Shown here piece after piece: positions 35,199 to 42,801 of a DNA stretch of 64,000 bases (position 1 is the first letter of the stretch; each line of letters starts with the position of its first letter). The notes under the pieces were generated by a model. It worked only from the letters and a program-made list of their open reading frames with translations, was not told the origin of the DNA and searched no databases. Location: NCBI RefSeq assembly GCF_014202275.1, contig NZ_JACHGF010000013.1:1-64000 (forward strand). The letters are read 5' to 3'. This stretch comes from Rhabdobacter roseus (GTDB lineage: Bacteria; Bacteroidota; Bacteroidia; Cytophagales; Spirosomataceae). The position numbers and the translations under genes were made by a program.

Positions 35199-37730
35199 AT
35201 GAAAATCTTAGTAAATATTACCCTCCTCGTATTGCTTTACGTCTTCAATGGTCTGACGACGGCTTCGGCCCAGACGACGCCCCCGCCCTTCGTGCTGAAA
35301 GGCAAGGTGCTGGACAAAGTCTCGGGCGAGGGCGTACCGTTCGCCAGCGTCTATCTGAAAATGGGCCAAAACGGCATGACCACCGACGAAAACGGTGCTT
35401 TCACGCTCACAGTGAAGGCTTTTCCCGATACGCTGCTGGTGTCGGAAGTGGGCTACGAGCAGCAGAAGCTGGTCATTGACGCCAAAACGTTGCCGACGCT
35501 GACCGTGAATCTACTAGCCGTCGCGAATCAGTTGCAGGAAGTGGTGGTGATGTCGTACCGCGACCCCGGCAAGACGCTGATGAAAATGGTGATCGCCCAC
35601 AAGAAGGACAACGACCCCGCCCGGCTGCTTAACTTCGTCCGCAACGACTACATGCGCACCGAACTGGACATCGAGAATTTTACGACCGAGGAACGGCGCT
35701 CGCTGCTGGGCAATATCATGAGTGTTTATCAGAAGTTCAACGCCGACACGGCCAACACGGCTTCGCTGCCCGTGTATTTCAAGGAAGAATATTACAAGGA
35801 GTACCACGCCAAGGCTAACCAAACCGACGCCAAGTACCTGATCGCCCAGAAAAATCTGGGGTTGCAGACCGACGCCCTCGGGGCCAAGTTCGACAAGTTC
35901 AACATCCGTCCCAACGCCTATGATGGCGTAATTCCGATCTTGAAGACCTCGTTTCTCGGCCCGGTCTCGGATTTGGGCCTGGCGTTTTACGACTATGCCA
36001 AGCCTGATACGCTGGTGGAGAACGGCGTGTTCACTTACCTGCTGCATTTCAGCCCCAAACACAAAAATGAGAACACCTTCGAGGGGACGCTGTGGATTGA
36101 ATCGGATTCCTACGCCGTGAAGAAGGTGGAAATGGTGACCAGCCCGACGGTCAATCTGAATTTTATCCGGCAGCTTTCGGTGAAGCAGGAATTCGCGCCC
36201 ATCCGCGATTCCGACAAGGGTACCGTATGGGTGCCCGTCCGGAGCCGGGTGAGTCTCAATTTCGAGAACGGACTGGGACTGCTGGGCCTGCCGGGCCGCA
36301 TCGATTCCACGGGCCGCACCGTGAAGTTGATGTCCAGCAGCGACTACTCCGACTACAAGAGCAACGTGGACGGCATCGACGCCGACAATTTCATGGGGCC
36401 GGAGCGAACCGACAATACGACCGCTTACTTCGAGGATTCGTACCGTTTGTCGGCGCTGACATCCCGCGAGCGGGCCATTTACCAAACCGCCGACTCGCTC
36501 AAGCACAACAGCCGCTTCGTCAACACCACGCAATTTGCCACGTTTCTGTTCAGTGGCTACTGGGATTTCGGCAACCGCTGGCGGATGGGACCGTACAGCT
36601 CGCTGGTGAGCGCCAACCAAACCGAAGGTGTCCGCTTTCGGACAGGGTTGTGGTCGATGGAGGGCGTGAGCCAGAAGTGGAATTTCTGGGGCTACCTGGC
36701 CTATGGCACCCGCGACCGCCGTTTCAAAGAGGGCGTGGGTATCAAATACGTGCCCGACCGTGTCAACTACCGGAAGTACGAGATTTCGTTCAAAAACGAC
36801 TACGACGCCCTGACCGATTTCAGCGATGCTCTCGATAACGACAACGTGTTTACCCTCGCCTTGCGCAAGCCCATTCCAGTATATCAGAATTTTCTGCGCC
36901 AGGTCAGGATTTCCCACGAGCGCGACCTCAGCCACGACTGGTCGTCGCGAATCTTTTATTCCTACGGCTCGATCACGCCCACGTTCCAGTTCAGCTACGT
37001 GCCTTCCGACGATTTCATCAGCCCCACCGACCCGGCCTACGCGCTGCTGCACACGCTGCATAACTCGGAAGCCGGCCTGACGCTCCGCTACGCCCACAAC
37101 GAGCGGTCGGTGATTTTCAACTACGACAAGCTGCGCATCCAAACGCGCTATCCCATCGTGAGGCTGGACGTCAGCACGAGCGTTCCGATCTACCGCAACA
37201 CCTACTTTGACTACGTGAAAGCGAATCTGAGCGTGTCGCAGGACGTGCCGATGCCGCTGAAAGGCAGCCTGTACTACAACCTCAGCGCGGGCAAGGTTTT
37301 CGGCAAAGTGCCACTGTTGTTGCTGCACATTCCACGCGGCAACCCCTACTACATCGCCGACCGCTACGCTTTCTACGGCATGAGTCCCTACGAATTCGCC
37401 GCCGACCGCTACGCCAGCCTGCAGACGCGCTACTCGCTGGGCGGGCTGATTCTGGATCGCGTCCCGCTGCTCAACAAGCTGCACTTGCGCGAGCGACTGA
37501 CGGCCAACCTCTATTGGGGCGACCTGACGAAGGCCAACACCGATTTCAACCAGATCAACGCCGTGCGCACCACGGGCCGCACGCCCTACGCCGAGGCGGG
37601 CGTGGGCGTCGAGAACATCTTCAACTTTTTTTCCATCGACTGCATCTGGCGGCTCAACCACTTGCAGGGCGCGGATCAGGCCCGCATCACCCGCTTCGGG
37701 ATTTACACGGGTGTCAAGATTCAGTTTTAA
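35199..37730 (+). CDS. DUF5686 outer-membrane protein with carboxypeptidase-regulatory-like domain
   Basis: 843 residues from the ATG at 35199, which starts a signal peptide (MKILVNITLLVLLYVFNGL); the longer frame overlaps the previous gene. A carboxypeptidase-regulatory-like domain comes first (LKGKVLDKVSGEGVPFASVY), then a long DUF5686 body (ALLRYA.NER-type strands) ending in ITRFGIYTGVKIQF, a barrel-like end. The family is common in Bacteroidota and of unknown function, presumed outer-membrane. It shares the ECF-type promoter with the hydroxylase and precedes two DUF2147 genes. Confidence 0.85.
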   Translation: MKILVNITLLVLLYVFNGLTTASAQTTPPPFVLKGKVLDKVSGEGVPFASVYLKMGQNGMTTDENGAFTLTVKAFPDTLLVSEVGYEQQKLVIDAKTLPTLTVNLLAVANQLQEVVVMSYRDPGKTLMKMVIAHKKDNDPARLLNFVRNDYMRTELDIENFTTEERRSLLGNIMSVYQKFNADTANTASLPVYFKEEYYKEYHAKANQTDAKYLIAQKNLGLQTDALGAKFDKFNIRPNAYDGVIPILKTSFLGPVSDLGLAFYDYAKPDTLVENGVFTYLLHFSPKHKNENTFEGTLWIESDSYAVKKVEMVTSPTVNLNFIRQLSVKQEFAPIRDSDKGTVWVPVRSRVSLNFENGLGLLGLPGRIDSTGRTVKLMSSSDYSDYKSNVDGIDADNFMGPERTDNTTAYFEDSYRLSALTSRERAIYQTADSLKHNSRFVNTTQFATFLFSGYWDFGNRWRMGPYSSLVSANQTEGVRFRTGLWSMEGVSQKWNFWGYLAYGTRDRRFKEGVGIKYVPDRVNYRKYEISFKNDYDALTDFSDALDNDNVFTLALRKPIPVYQNFLRQVRISHERDLSHDWSSRIFYSYGSITPTFQFSYVPSDDFISPTDPAYALLHTLHNSEAGLTLRYAHNERSVIFNYDKLRIQTRYPIVRLDVSTSVPIYRNTYFDYVKANLSVSQDVPMPLKGSLYYNLSAGKVFGKVPLLLLHIPRGNPYYIADRYAFYGMSPYEFAADRYASLQTRYSLGGLILDRVPLLNKLHLRERLTANLYWGDLTKANTDFNQINAVRTTGRTPYAEAGVGVENIFNFFSIDCIWRLNHLQGADQARITRFGIYTGVKIQF

Positions 37731-37764
37731 CCACTCCGACCTTAACTCTTTTCAGTAAAAAATC

Positions 37765-38271
37765 ATGAAATCTATCCTCATTCTCTCAATCCTTCTCACA
37801 ATGAACACGCCCAGAACGTACCCGCTGCCAGGCTTTTTGCCCACGTCGGCTTTTGCCACCCCGATTACCCCTCAGGAAACCGCCAACGCCGACAGGATGC
37901 TCGGCAAGTGGATGTCCGAAGGCAGAGACCTCGAAGTGGAGGTATTCAAAGCGAAAGACCGCTATGCGGCCCGAATCGTCTGGTTCGATTGCACGGCTCC
38001 CGGCACGCCCAAGATGAGCGAACATTTCGACACCGAAAATCCCGACCCCGCCCTGCGCAGCCGCCCCTGGCTGGGCATGGTCGTGGTGGACGACTTGAAG
38101 TATGATGCCCAGAAAAACGAATGGAGCGGCGGCAATATTTACGACCCCAACTCGGGCCACACCTTCCGGTCGGTGGTGCGGTTGACCTCGCCGCAGAAAC
38201 TGGTCGTACGGGGGTACTGGGGTATTGAGTTTTTCGGGAAGAGTTTGAATTTCAGTCGAGTGGCGCGGTAG
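37765..38271 (+). CDS. DUF2147 protein, first tandem copy
   Basis: 168 residues with a signal-like N-terminus (MKSILILSILLTMNTPRTY). The DUF2147 core reads LGKWMSEGRDLEVEVFKAKD, IVWFDC, WLGMVVVDDLKYD, EWSGGNIYDPNSGHTF and VRGYWGIEFFGKSLNFSRV. The single-domain secreted family is of unknown function. A second copy follows 70 bp later with the same motifs, so this is a local duplication. Located 34 bp after the DUF5686 gene on the same strand. Confidence 0.87.
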   Translation: MKSILILSILLTMNTPRTYPLPGFLPTSAFATPITPQETANADRMLGKWMSEGRDLEVEVFKAKDRYAARIVWFDCTAPGTPKMSEHFDTENPDPALRSRPWLGMVVVDDLKYDAQKNEWSGGNIYDPNSGHTFRSVVRLTSPQKLVVRGYWGIEFFGKSLNFSRVAR

Positions 38272-38341
38272 AAAAGCCTTCTTTGCCAGGAATCTGTATT
38301 ATTCATTCCTGATTTTTTTGTATCCTTAAAAATCTGAAACC

Positions 38342-38785
38342 ATGAAAGCATTACTCATACTATCGATCCTGTTTTTCGTAAACCCACAAAGCAAAGTGAA
38401 CTCCGACCAGGTGCTGGGCCGCTGGATGTCGGAAGGCAAAGACCTGGAAGTGGAGGTGTTTAAAGTCGATGACCGCTACGCCGCCCGCATCGTGTGGTTC
38501 GAATGCAACGAGGCTACGCCCCGCAAGCTGGCGGCCCACCGCGACACCGAAAATCCCAATCCCAAACTGCGCGGCCGCTCGTGGTTGGGCAGGGTGGTGG
38601 TCGATGACTTGCAGTTCGATAAAGCAGATAATGAATGGAGCGGCGGCAACATCTACGATCCCAACTCGGGCCACACATTCAAGTCGGTGGCCCGGCTTAG
38701 TTCGCCCCATGAAATGGTCGTGCGGGGGTATTGGGGATTCGAGGTGTTTGGCAAAAGCGTACATTTCAGTCGAGTGGAAAAGTGA
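38342..38785 (+). CDS. DUF2147 protein, second tandem copy
   Basis: 147 residues. Short signal-like start (MKALLILSILFFVNP) then VLGRWMSEGKDLEVEVFKVD, WSGGNIYDPNSGHTFK and VRGYWGFEVFGKSVHFSRV. It is nearly the same along its whole length as the first copy but lacks the 20-residue insertion after the signal. Divergence at the ends and a separate ATG suggest an old duplication. A strong bidirectional terminator lies 66 bp downstream. Confidence 0.87.
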   Translation: MKALLILSILFFVNPQSKVNSDQVLGRWMSEGKDLEVEVFKVDDRYAARIVWFECNEATPRKLAAHRDTENPNPKLRGRSWLGRVVVDDLQFDKADNEWSGGNIYDPNSGHTFKSVARLSSPHEMVVRGYWGFEVFGKSVHFSRVEK

Positions 38786-38850
38786 GTCGTGGCGTCTTTG
38801 TTCACTGATTAGGGTTACTACCCGACAAAAATTTTTCTGTGATCCTGACA

Positions 38851-38897
38851 TACAAAGAGGGAGTCAAGTGCTGCAGGTGCTTGACTCCCTCTTTGTA
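38851..38897. terminator. bidirectional hairpin terminator between convergent genes
   Basis: TACAAAGAGGGAGTCAAG (38851-38868) pairs perfectly with CTTGACTCCCTCTTTGTA (38880-38897). It separates the DUF2147 gene from the convergent PepSY-like gene. Confidence 0.85.
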
Positions 38898-38914
38898 AAA
38901 AGACCAGGCCTGGC

Positions 38915-39328
38915 TTAGTCCATCTTGACGGCCTTGCCGCTGGCGTCGAAGATCAGGTCCTTGCCGCCGACTTCAGCCTCGTAATAGGTTTTACCGCCTT
39001 TCTTGATGATGGCGGCTTCTTTTACCTTTTTGCCTTTAAGGGCGGCTTGTACGGCAGTGGGCAGTTTCGAGGTGGAGATTTCGGTTTCGACTTCCTGCTC
39101 TACACCCTGCGGGTTATACACCACCGACATTTCTTCTGTACCCTGCTCGAAGTTTACTTCAAAATCGCCGTTTTTTTCTTTCTCCCACTCCACATCACTG
39201 GCGTTGGGGTAAGCTTTCGTGAAGGCCGTCTTGACAGTGGCGGGTACTTTGTCGGCTTTCACTTTCTGGGCGTTGGCGCTGAACATAGAGGTTGCGGCTA
39301 AGAGGGCCACTAGAATCATGCGTTTCAT
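38915..39328 (-). CDS. PepSY-like exported protein
   Basis: 137 residues from the ATG at 39328; a longer frame would cover the promoter. Signal MKRMILVALLAATSMFSANA. Two PepSY-like halves: KVPATVKTAFTKAYPNASDV with VEWEKEKNGDFEVNFE, and KLPTAVQAALKGKKVKEAAI with YYEAEVGGKDLIFDASG. This is the putative beta-lactamase-inhibitor-like PepSY group of Bacteroidota, usually periplasmic. The promoter carries a predicted response-regulator site identical in design to that of the regulator gene itself. Confidence 0.87.
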   Translation of the reverse strand: MKRMILVALLAATSMFSANAQKVKADKVPATVKTAFTKAYPNASDVEWEKEKNGDFEVNFEQGTEEMSVVYNPQGVEQEVETEISTSKLPTAVQAALKGKKVKEAAIIKKGGKTYYEAEVGGKDLIFDASGKAVKMD

Positions 39329-39360
39329 AGTTTGGATTGTTTTAAAGTGAATTAATGATA

Positions 39361-39392
39361 CAAGAATACGGCTCAATTCTGGTGCAAATCTG
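39361..39392 (-). promoter_or_regulatory. predicted response-regulator site and -7 element (PepSY gene)
   Basis: On the minus strand: CAGA at 39392-39389, CAGA at 39381-39378, 9 bp, then TATTCTTG at 39368-39361. From CCG before the -7 element onward the sequence CCGTATTCTTGT is the same as in the TonB-receptor promoter 23 kb away. Confidence 0.65.
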
Positions 39393-39446
39393 GAAAGGGG
39401 CGTAGACTTAGACATTTCAAAAAAATGGTTCTCCCATTGGCAAATA

Positions 39447-39478
39447 CAGAAATTCTACAGGTTTGGTGATTTGGTTTG
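39447..39478 (+). promoter_or_regulatory. predicted response-regulator site and -7 element (second PAP2 gene)
   Basis: On the plus strand: CAGA at 39447-39450, CAGG at 39458-39461, 9 bp, then TTGGTTTG at 39471-39478 (one change from TAnnTTTG). It is 54 bp before the ATG at 39533 and back to back with the PepSY site. Confidence 0.55.
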
Positions 39479-39532
39479 CCCAGACTTGACTGTCTCCCAT
39501 TTCAAAATCGCCCATCGCCAATTCATCATAAA

Positions 39533-40126
39533 ATGAAAGCACTTCGCTTCTATTGTCTGCTTACTCTGACGATTTTCTCCACCGCCTCGGCCCAAAACGC
39601 CGATATCCGGCTGCTGCGTGATATTAACCTGAATCGCAACACCCAACTCGACGGCTTTTTCAAGGGCGTGACCAATACGACCGTACTCGTTGCTTTCAGC
39701 GTCCCGGTGATCGTAATGGGTGTTGGATTAATCAAAAACGATGTTCCCACGCAACGAAAAGCGGTCGTGATCGGTGCCGGGTTGGTGGCATCGTCGGGGA
39801 TTACCTACGTGATGAAAAGGGCGATCAATCGACCCCGGCCTTTCGTCACCTACCCCGGCATCCAGAAACTGACCGATGGCGGCAGTCCCTCTTTCCCTTC
39901 GGGCCACACGTCCCTAGCCTTTGCTACAGCTACGTCACTGAGCCTGGAAAATCCCAAATGGTACGTCATAGTTCCTTCCTACGCTTGGGCCGGGGCGGTC
40001 GGCTACTCGCGGCTGCACCTGGGCGTCCACTACCCGAGCGACGTACTGGCGGGGGCGGTCACCGGAGCCGGTTCTTCTTTTGTGACTTATAAAGTGAATC
40101 GCTGGTTGCAGGGACGGAAAAAGTGA
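39533..40126 (+). CDS. PAP2 superfamily phosphatase (second copy)
   Basis: 197 residues from the ATG at 39533; upstream in-frame ATGs would run into the promoter. Signal-like first helix (MKALRFYCLLTLTIFSTASA). PAP2 motifs: KRAINRPRP, PSGHTSLAFA and SRLHLGVHYPSDVLAGAV, with the catalytic His residues present. It lies in the same predicted regulon as the PAP2 at 12754, which suggests that lipid or undecaprenyl-phosphate handling is part of the response. Reading continues open in the same frame after the stop at 40124 for about 86 codons, without recognisable similarity. Confidence 0.88.
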   Translation: MKALRFYCLLTLTIFSTASAQNADIRLLRDINLNRNTQLDGFFKGVTNTTVLVAFSVPVIVMGVGLIKNDVPTQRKAVVIGAGLVASSGITYVMKRAINRPRPFVTYPGIQKLTDGGSPSFPSGHTSLAFATATSLSLENPKWYVIVPSYAWAGAVGYSRLHLGVHYPSDVLAGAVTGAGSSFVTYKVNRWLQGRKK

Positions 40127-40782
40127 GGGTTATTTTCGGTTCGGCTCCATATTTCTGGAAACGAGGTCAAACCCGGAAAAAACCTGTTTCGCTCAGGCAA
40201 CCCTGCAGAAATTTATCTGCCTCATGGATATATCGTATTTTGCGATTTAATAAGTATAACATTAGACGAAGCGGTTGTTGAACATTGGCGCACCGTCGCT
40301 CGACGCAATGTCATTGTGTATCGTACCCATTTTTTATTCGACTCGGATTGCCCCATAGGGCAAAAGTCGGTCGTCCCAAGGGACTAGCTATGTAATATCA
40401 TTAGATGTCCCCTTGAATAAGGACCTTTATGAACTAGGGCAGAAATCAACAGCTCAGACTATGAATCGCAAGACATTGTAGAAAAAAACTTCGTCACGCC
40501 GGAGTCAGCATCATACCGATTGGGCGCTCAAAACATTAAGTTGATTAAAATCCCCTAGCGAACATCCCGAGTTATCGGCTGTTTGAACCCCAATTTCTCA
40601 CAATCTTCGCCAGCCAAGATCGGTTTTATTCCCTATCTTAACAATTATCACCAAACATACGAGAACCCATTAAGAAAATGGTTGTAAAGTGTTATCAAAC
40701 CGGATTTGTCAAATCTAAAGAGTTCGAATCATCTGTCTTTTTCTTTTTAACAGGAACTAATTAAAAGAATTTCGGGTGTTAA
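40127..40782. other. AT-rich stretch without a recognised gene
   Basis: About 650 bp between the PAP2 gene and the mercury-type module. An open frame continues from the PAP2 frame to 40387 and two short frames of 30-40 codons lie at 40385-40560, none with a start codon, ribosome site or known family. Base composition is lower in GC than the genes before it. I read it as decayed sequence at the left edge of the metal island. No repeat or insertion sequence end was found. Confidence 0.5.
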
Positions 40783-40798
40783 TTAAGTAATTGCTTAA
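40783..40798 (+). promoter_or_regulatory. candidate ArsR/CadC-type operator
   Basis: TTAAG-TAATTG-CTTAA, a perfect 5-bp inverted repeat with a 6-bp spacer, 15 bp before the ATG of the ArsR-type gene. ArsR-family operators are short inverted repeats at such a position. Confidence 0.5.
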
Positions 40799-40813
40799 AT
40801 AATATCAAAATCC

Positions 40814-41179
40814 ATGAAAATCAGTGAGTGTACACGGGTAGTGGCGGACGAAAGCCAGTTGAACCAATGCAAAATTGAACTGGCTTTGGTTAATGATGAA
40901 ATCCGGGAATTGTCCAATATATTGAGTCTGGCAGGGAATGAGGTTCGCTTTAAAATTCTCTTCCTGCTCAGCCGAGAAGGGCAGATGTGCCCCTGTGACC
41001 TCAGTGATGTACTGGATATGTCTATGCCGGCGATTTCGCAGCACCTGCGCAAAATGAAGGATAAGGATTTAATCCGTTATAAAAAAGTAGGACAGACCAT
41101 CTTTTATTCTTTGAACGAAGACTATGCCGATTTGCTGAATCTTCTTTTTATCCGACTCAAAAAAACACAACTAGTTTAG
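40814..41179 (+). CDS. ArsR/CadC-type metal-sensing repressor
   Basis: 121 residues. Winged helix with SAISQHLRKMK-type recognition helix (MPAISQHLRKMKDKDL). Cysteines at 6 and 19 near the N-terminus and at 59 and 61 in QMCPCDLSD match the alpha3N metal site of CadC/ArsR repressors, where two N-terminal Cys pair with the CxC pair. Its operon (GDCCVxC, MerTP, MerP-like) suggests it senses Hg2+ or a similar thiophilic ion in place of MerR. A small inverted repeat lies just upstream. It is the only regulator seen in the whole metal island. Confidence 0.9.
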   Translation: MKISECTRVVADESQLNQCKIELALVNDEIRELSNILSLAGNEVRFKILFLLSREGQMCPCDLSDVLDMSMPAISQHLRKMKDKDLIRYKKVGQTIFYSLNEDYADLLNLLFIRLKKTQLV

Positions 41180-41182
41180 CCC

Positions 41183-41392
41183 ATGGCCGTACAACTCGAA
41201 TCAACGATTACCTGCCCGGAGTGCCAATACCAGAAAACCGAACAAATGCCGGAGGATGCCTGTCAGTTTTTTTATGAATGCGAGCAGTGCAAAACCGTTT
41301 TGCGCCCTCAGTCAGGCGACTGTTGCGTCTATTGCTCCTATGGTACAGTACCTTGCCCGCCCATTCAGCAGGATAAATCCTGCTGTCAATAA
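41183..41392 (+). CDS. GDCCVxC-domain protein
   Basis: 69 residues with ten cysteines: CPECQYQ, DACQFFYECEQCKTVL, then the family motif GDCCVYCSYGTVPCPP and a C-terminal CC. The family includes selenoprotein members in which one Cys is Sec; all positions here are Cys. Two CxxC zinc-ribbon-like pairs suggest metal binding. It lies 3 bp after the ArsR gene and 21 bp before MerTP. A metal-transfer or buffering role for mercury is inferred from the operon. Confidence 0.85.
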   Translation: MAVQLESTITCPECQYQKTEQMPEDACQFFYECEQCKTVLRPQSGDCCVYCSYGTVPCPPIQQDKSCCQ

Positions 41393-41413
41393 CCCCCTGT
41401 TTTATAAACTGAT

Positions 41414-42037
41414 ATGGAAACCAAAAACAATTCAGGTAAGCTTTTTGTAGCCGGCACCCTGACGGCGCTCGGCGCTTCCCTCTGCTGCATCACGCCGGTG
41501 CTGGGGGTAATGGCTGGTATAGGAGGGGCGGCGGCGACCTTTTCCTGGCTGGAACCCTTCCGGCCTTATTTGATTATTCTTACGTTGGGTATGCTGGGCT
41601 GGGCCTGGTACCGAACACTGAATCCCCAAAAGCAGGCCATGGACTGTGCCTGTGAAGAGGATGTGAAGAAACCTTTCATGCAGAGCAAAACCTTTTTGGG
41701 AATCATGACGGTGGTGGTTCTGCTGCTAATGGCTTTTCCCTACTATTCCGGAGCTGTGTTACCTTCCCCATCAACCTCAGTGGCTGTGGCTTCGGATGTT
41801 CCGCTCCGGCAGGCCCGGCTGGATATCCGGGGTATGACCTGCTCAGGGTGTGAAAGTAGTGTCACGCATGCCTTGTCTTCCAAAAAAGGGGTGACGAAAG
41901 CTACCGCAAGCTACGAAGCGGGCCTGGCCCGGGTAACCTATGATCCCAGTATGGTAAGCCCTGAAGTCCTGAAAAAAGCCATCGAGGAAGAAGTTGGTTA
42001 TACGGTAACCAATTTTGAACTTTCAGATAATCACTAA
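41414..42037 (+). CDS. merT: mercuric transport fusion protein MerTP
   Basis: 207 residues. Three membrane helices; the first carries the vicinal Cys pair SLCCITPVLG typical of MerT, and a cytoplasmic loop has CAC (MDCACEED). After a spacer follows an HMA domain, LDIRGMTCSGCESSVTHAL, as in MerP. MerT-MerP fusions are found in Bacteroidota. The protein would bind Hg2+ at the outside through the HMA domain and pass it inwards. A detoxifying mercuric reductase should accept it, but only a remnant of such a gene remains downstream. Confidence 0.9.
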   Translation: METKNNSGKLFVAGTLTALGASLCCITPVLGVMAGIGGAAATFSWLEPFRPYLIILTLGMLGWAWYRTLNPQKQAMDCACEEDVKKPFMQSKTFLGIMTVVVLLLMAFPYYSGAVLPSPSTSVAVASDVPLRQARLDIRGMTCSGCESSVTHALSSKKGVTKATASYEAGLARVTYDPSMVSPEVLKKAIEEEVGYTVTNFELSDNH

Positions 42038-42051
42038 TCCAACAAACTAAT

Positions 42052-42384
42052 ATGAAAACTCTAATTGTAGGACTCGTAGTTGCCTTCGTCAGCCTAACGT
42101 CTTCGCTGGCCCAAAGCACAGCAAACCAAAAAATCGAAACACAAAAGCCGGAAACCTCCCAATGGGTAACCTTGAAGGTGACGGGTATGACCTGTGCGGG
42201 CTGCGCCAGTCATATTCACAAAGCCCTTTCAGAAAAAGCGGGGGTATTGGATCAGGAAGTAAAATATCCGGGTGATTTGGTCCGGGTGAAATTCGATCCT
42301 GACAAAATTAAAGGGCCGGAAGTTCAGCGGACCATCGAGAGGCTGGGATACAAAGTCAGTGCGGTGGAAACTCAGTCTAAATAA
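42052..42384 (+). CDS. periplasmic HMA-domain protein, MerP-like
   Basis: 110 residues. Signal peptide MKTLIVGLVVAFVSLTSSLA, then an HMA fold with VTGMTCAGCASHIHKALSEK and the end TIERLGYKVSAVE. The CxxC motif is intact. It should scavenge Hg2+ or Cu+ in the periplasm. The gene is 14 bp after MerTP and directly followed by the flavoprotein remnant, so the ancestral order was merTP-merP-merA-like. Confidence 0.88.
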   Translation: MKTLIVGLVVAFVSLTSSLAQSTANQKIETQKPETSQWVTLKVTGMTCAGCASHIHKALSEKAGVLDQEVKYPGDLVRVKFDPDKIKGPEVQRTIERLGYKVSAVETQSK

Positions 42385-42762
42385 GCTTGCCTTACAGACA
42401 GACCAGGACGAAGCGACCATTGAAAACCAACGGGTCTTCAATGCCACGGGTAGGGTACCTGAAATTGACCTACTGGATATGGAAAAGGGACAGGCAGCCT
42501 CTTGTAAAAAAGGGGTACAGGTAAACGAGGATCTTCAAAGCGTTACCCCCCAAATATACATGCAGCCGGATGCCTATGCCTATAAAGTTATAATCAGCAG
42601 GGAGTAAGGTACTATCCTGGGGCTCACCTGGTGGGACCCGCGGCGGGCGAAACCATCAACCTGTTTGCGATGGCTATAAAAGGAAAACTTACGGTGAAGG
42701 ATCTGAAAAGCATGATGTACAGCCACCCTTTCTGGGCGTCTGATCTGAGTAATATGGTTTAA
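42385..42762 (+). pseudogene. remnant of a MerA/dihydrolipoamide dehydrogenase-like flavoprotein
   Basis: Two coding remnants in different frames. From about 42400, VFNATGRVPEIDLLDMEKGQ, then VNEDLQSVTPQIY, matches the NAD-binding part of pyridine nucleotide-disulfide oxidoreductases; the usual AAGD is corrupted to MQPD, followed by AYKVIISRE and a stop. In another frame from about 42616, GAHLVGPAAGETINLFAMAI, then LTVKDLKSMMYSHP and ASDLSNMV ending at the TAA at 42760, is the C-terminal dimer domain. The whole N-terminal FAD domain and active-site CxxxxC are missing. A mercuric-reductase origin is inferred from the operon; another flavoprotein is possible. Confidence 0.75.
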
Positions 42763-42801
42763 GGGTTGACTGTGCCGGCCTATCCCCGCATAATTTTACT
42801 T

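Noticed and set aside
35514-37661. Minus-strand open frame of 715 codons inside the DUF5686 gene
   Set aside because: Antisense shadow of a well-supported gene; no recognisable motif or signal.
40127-40387. 86-codon extension of the PAP2 frame after its stop, as a read-through product or gene
   Set aside because: PAP2 is full length without it, no start codon or family similarity; an open frame of this size can arise by chance.
40385-40560. Two short overlapping frames (LDVPLNKDLYELGQK..., SDYESQDIVEKNF...) as a frameshifted gene
   Set aside because: They look faintly coding but match no family I recognise and have no start; left as part of the gene-free stretch.
42359-42607. An ATG-started 82-codon frame as a separate gene
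   Set aside because: Its start lies inside the MerP-like gene and the sequence is a remnant of a flavoprotein with an early stop.
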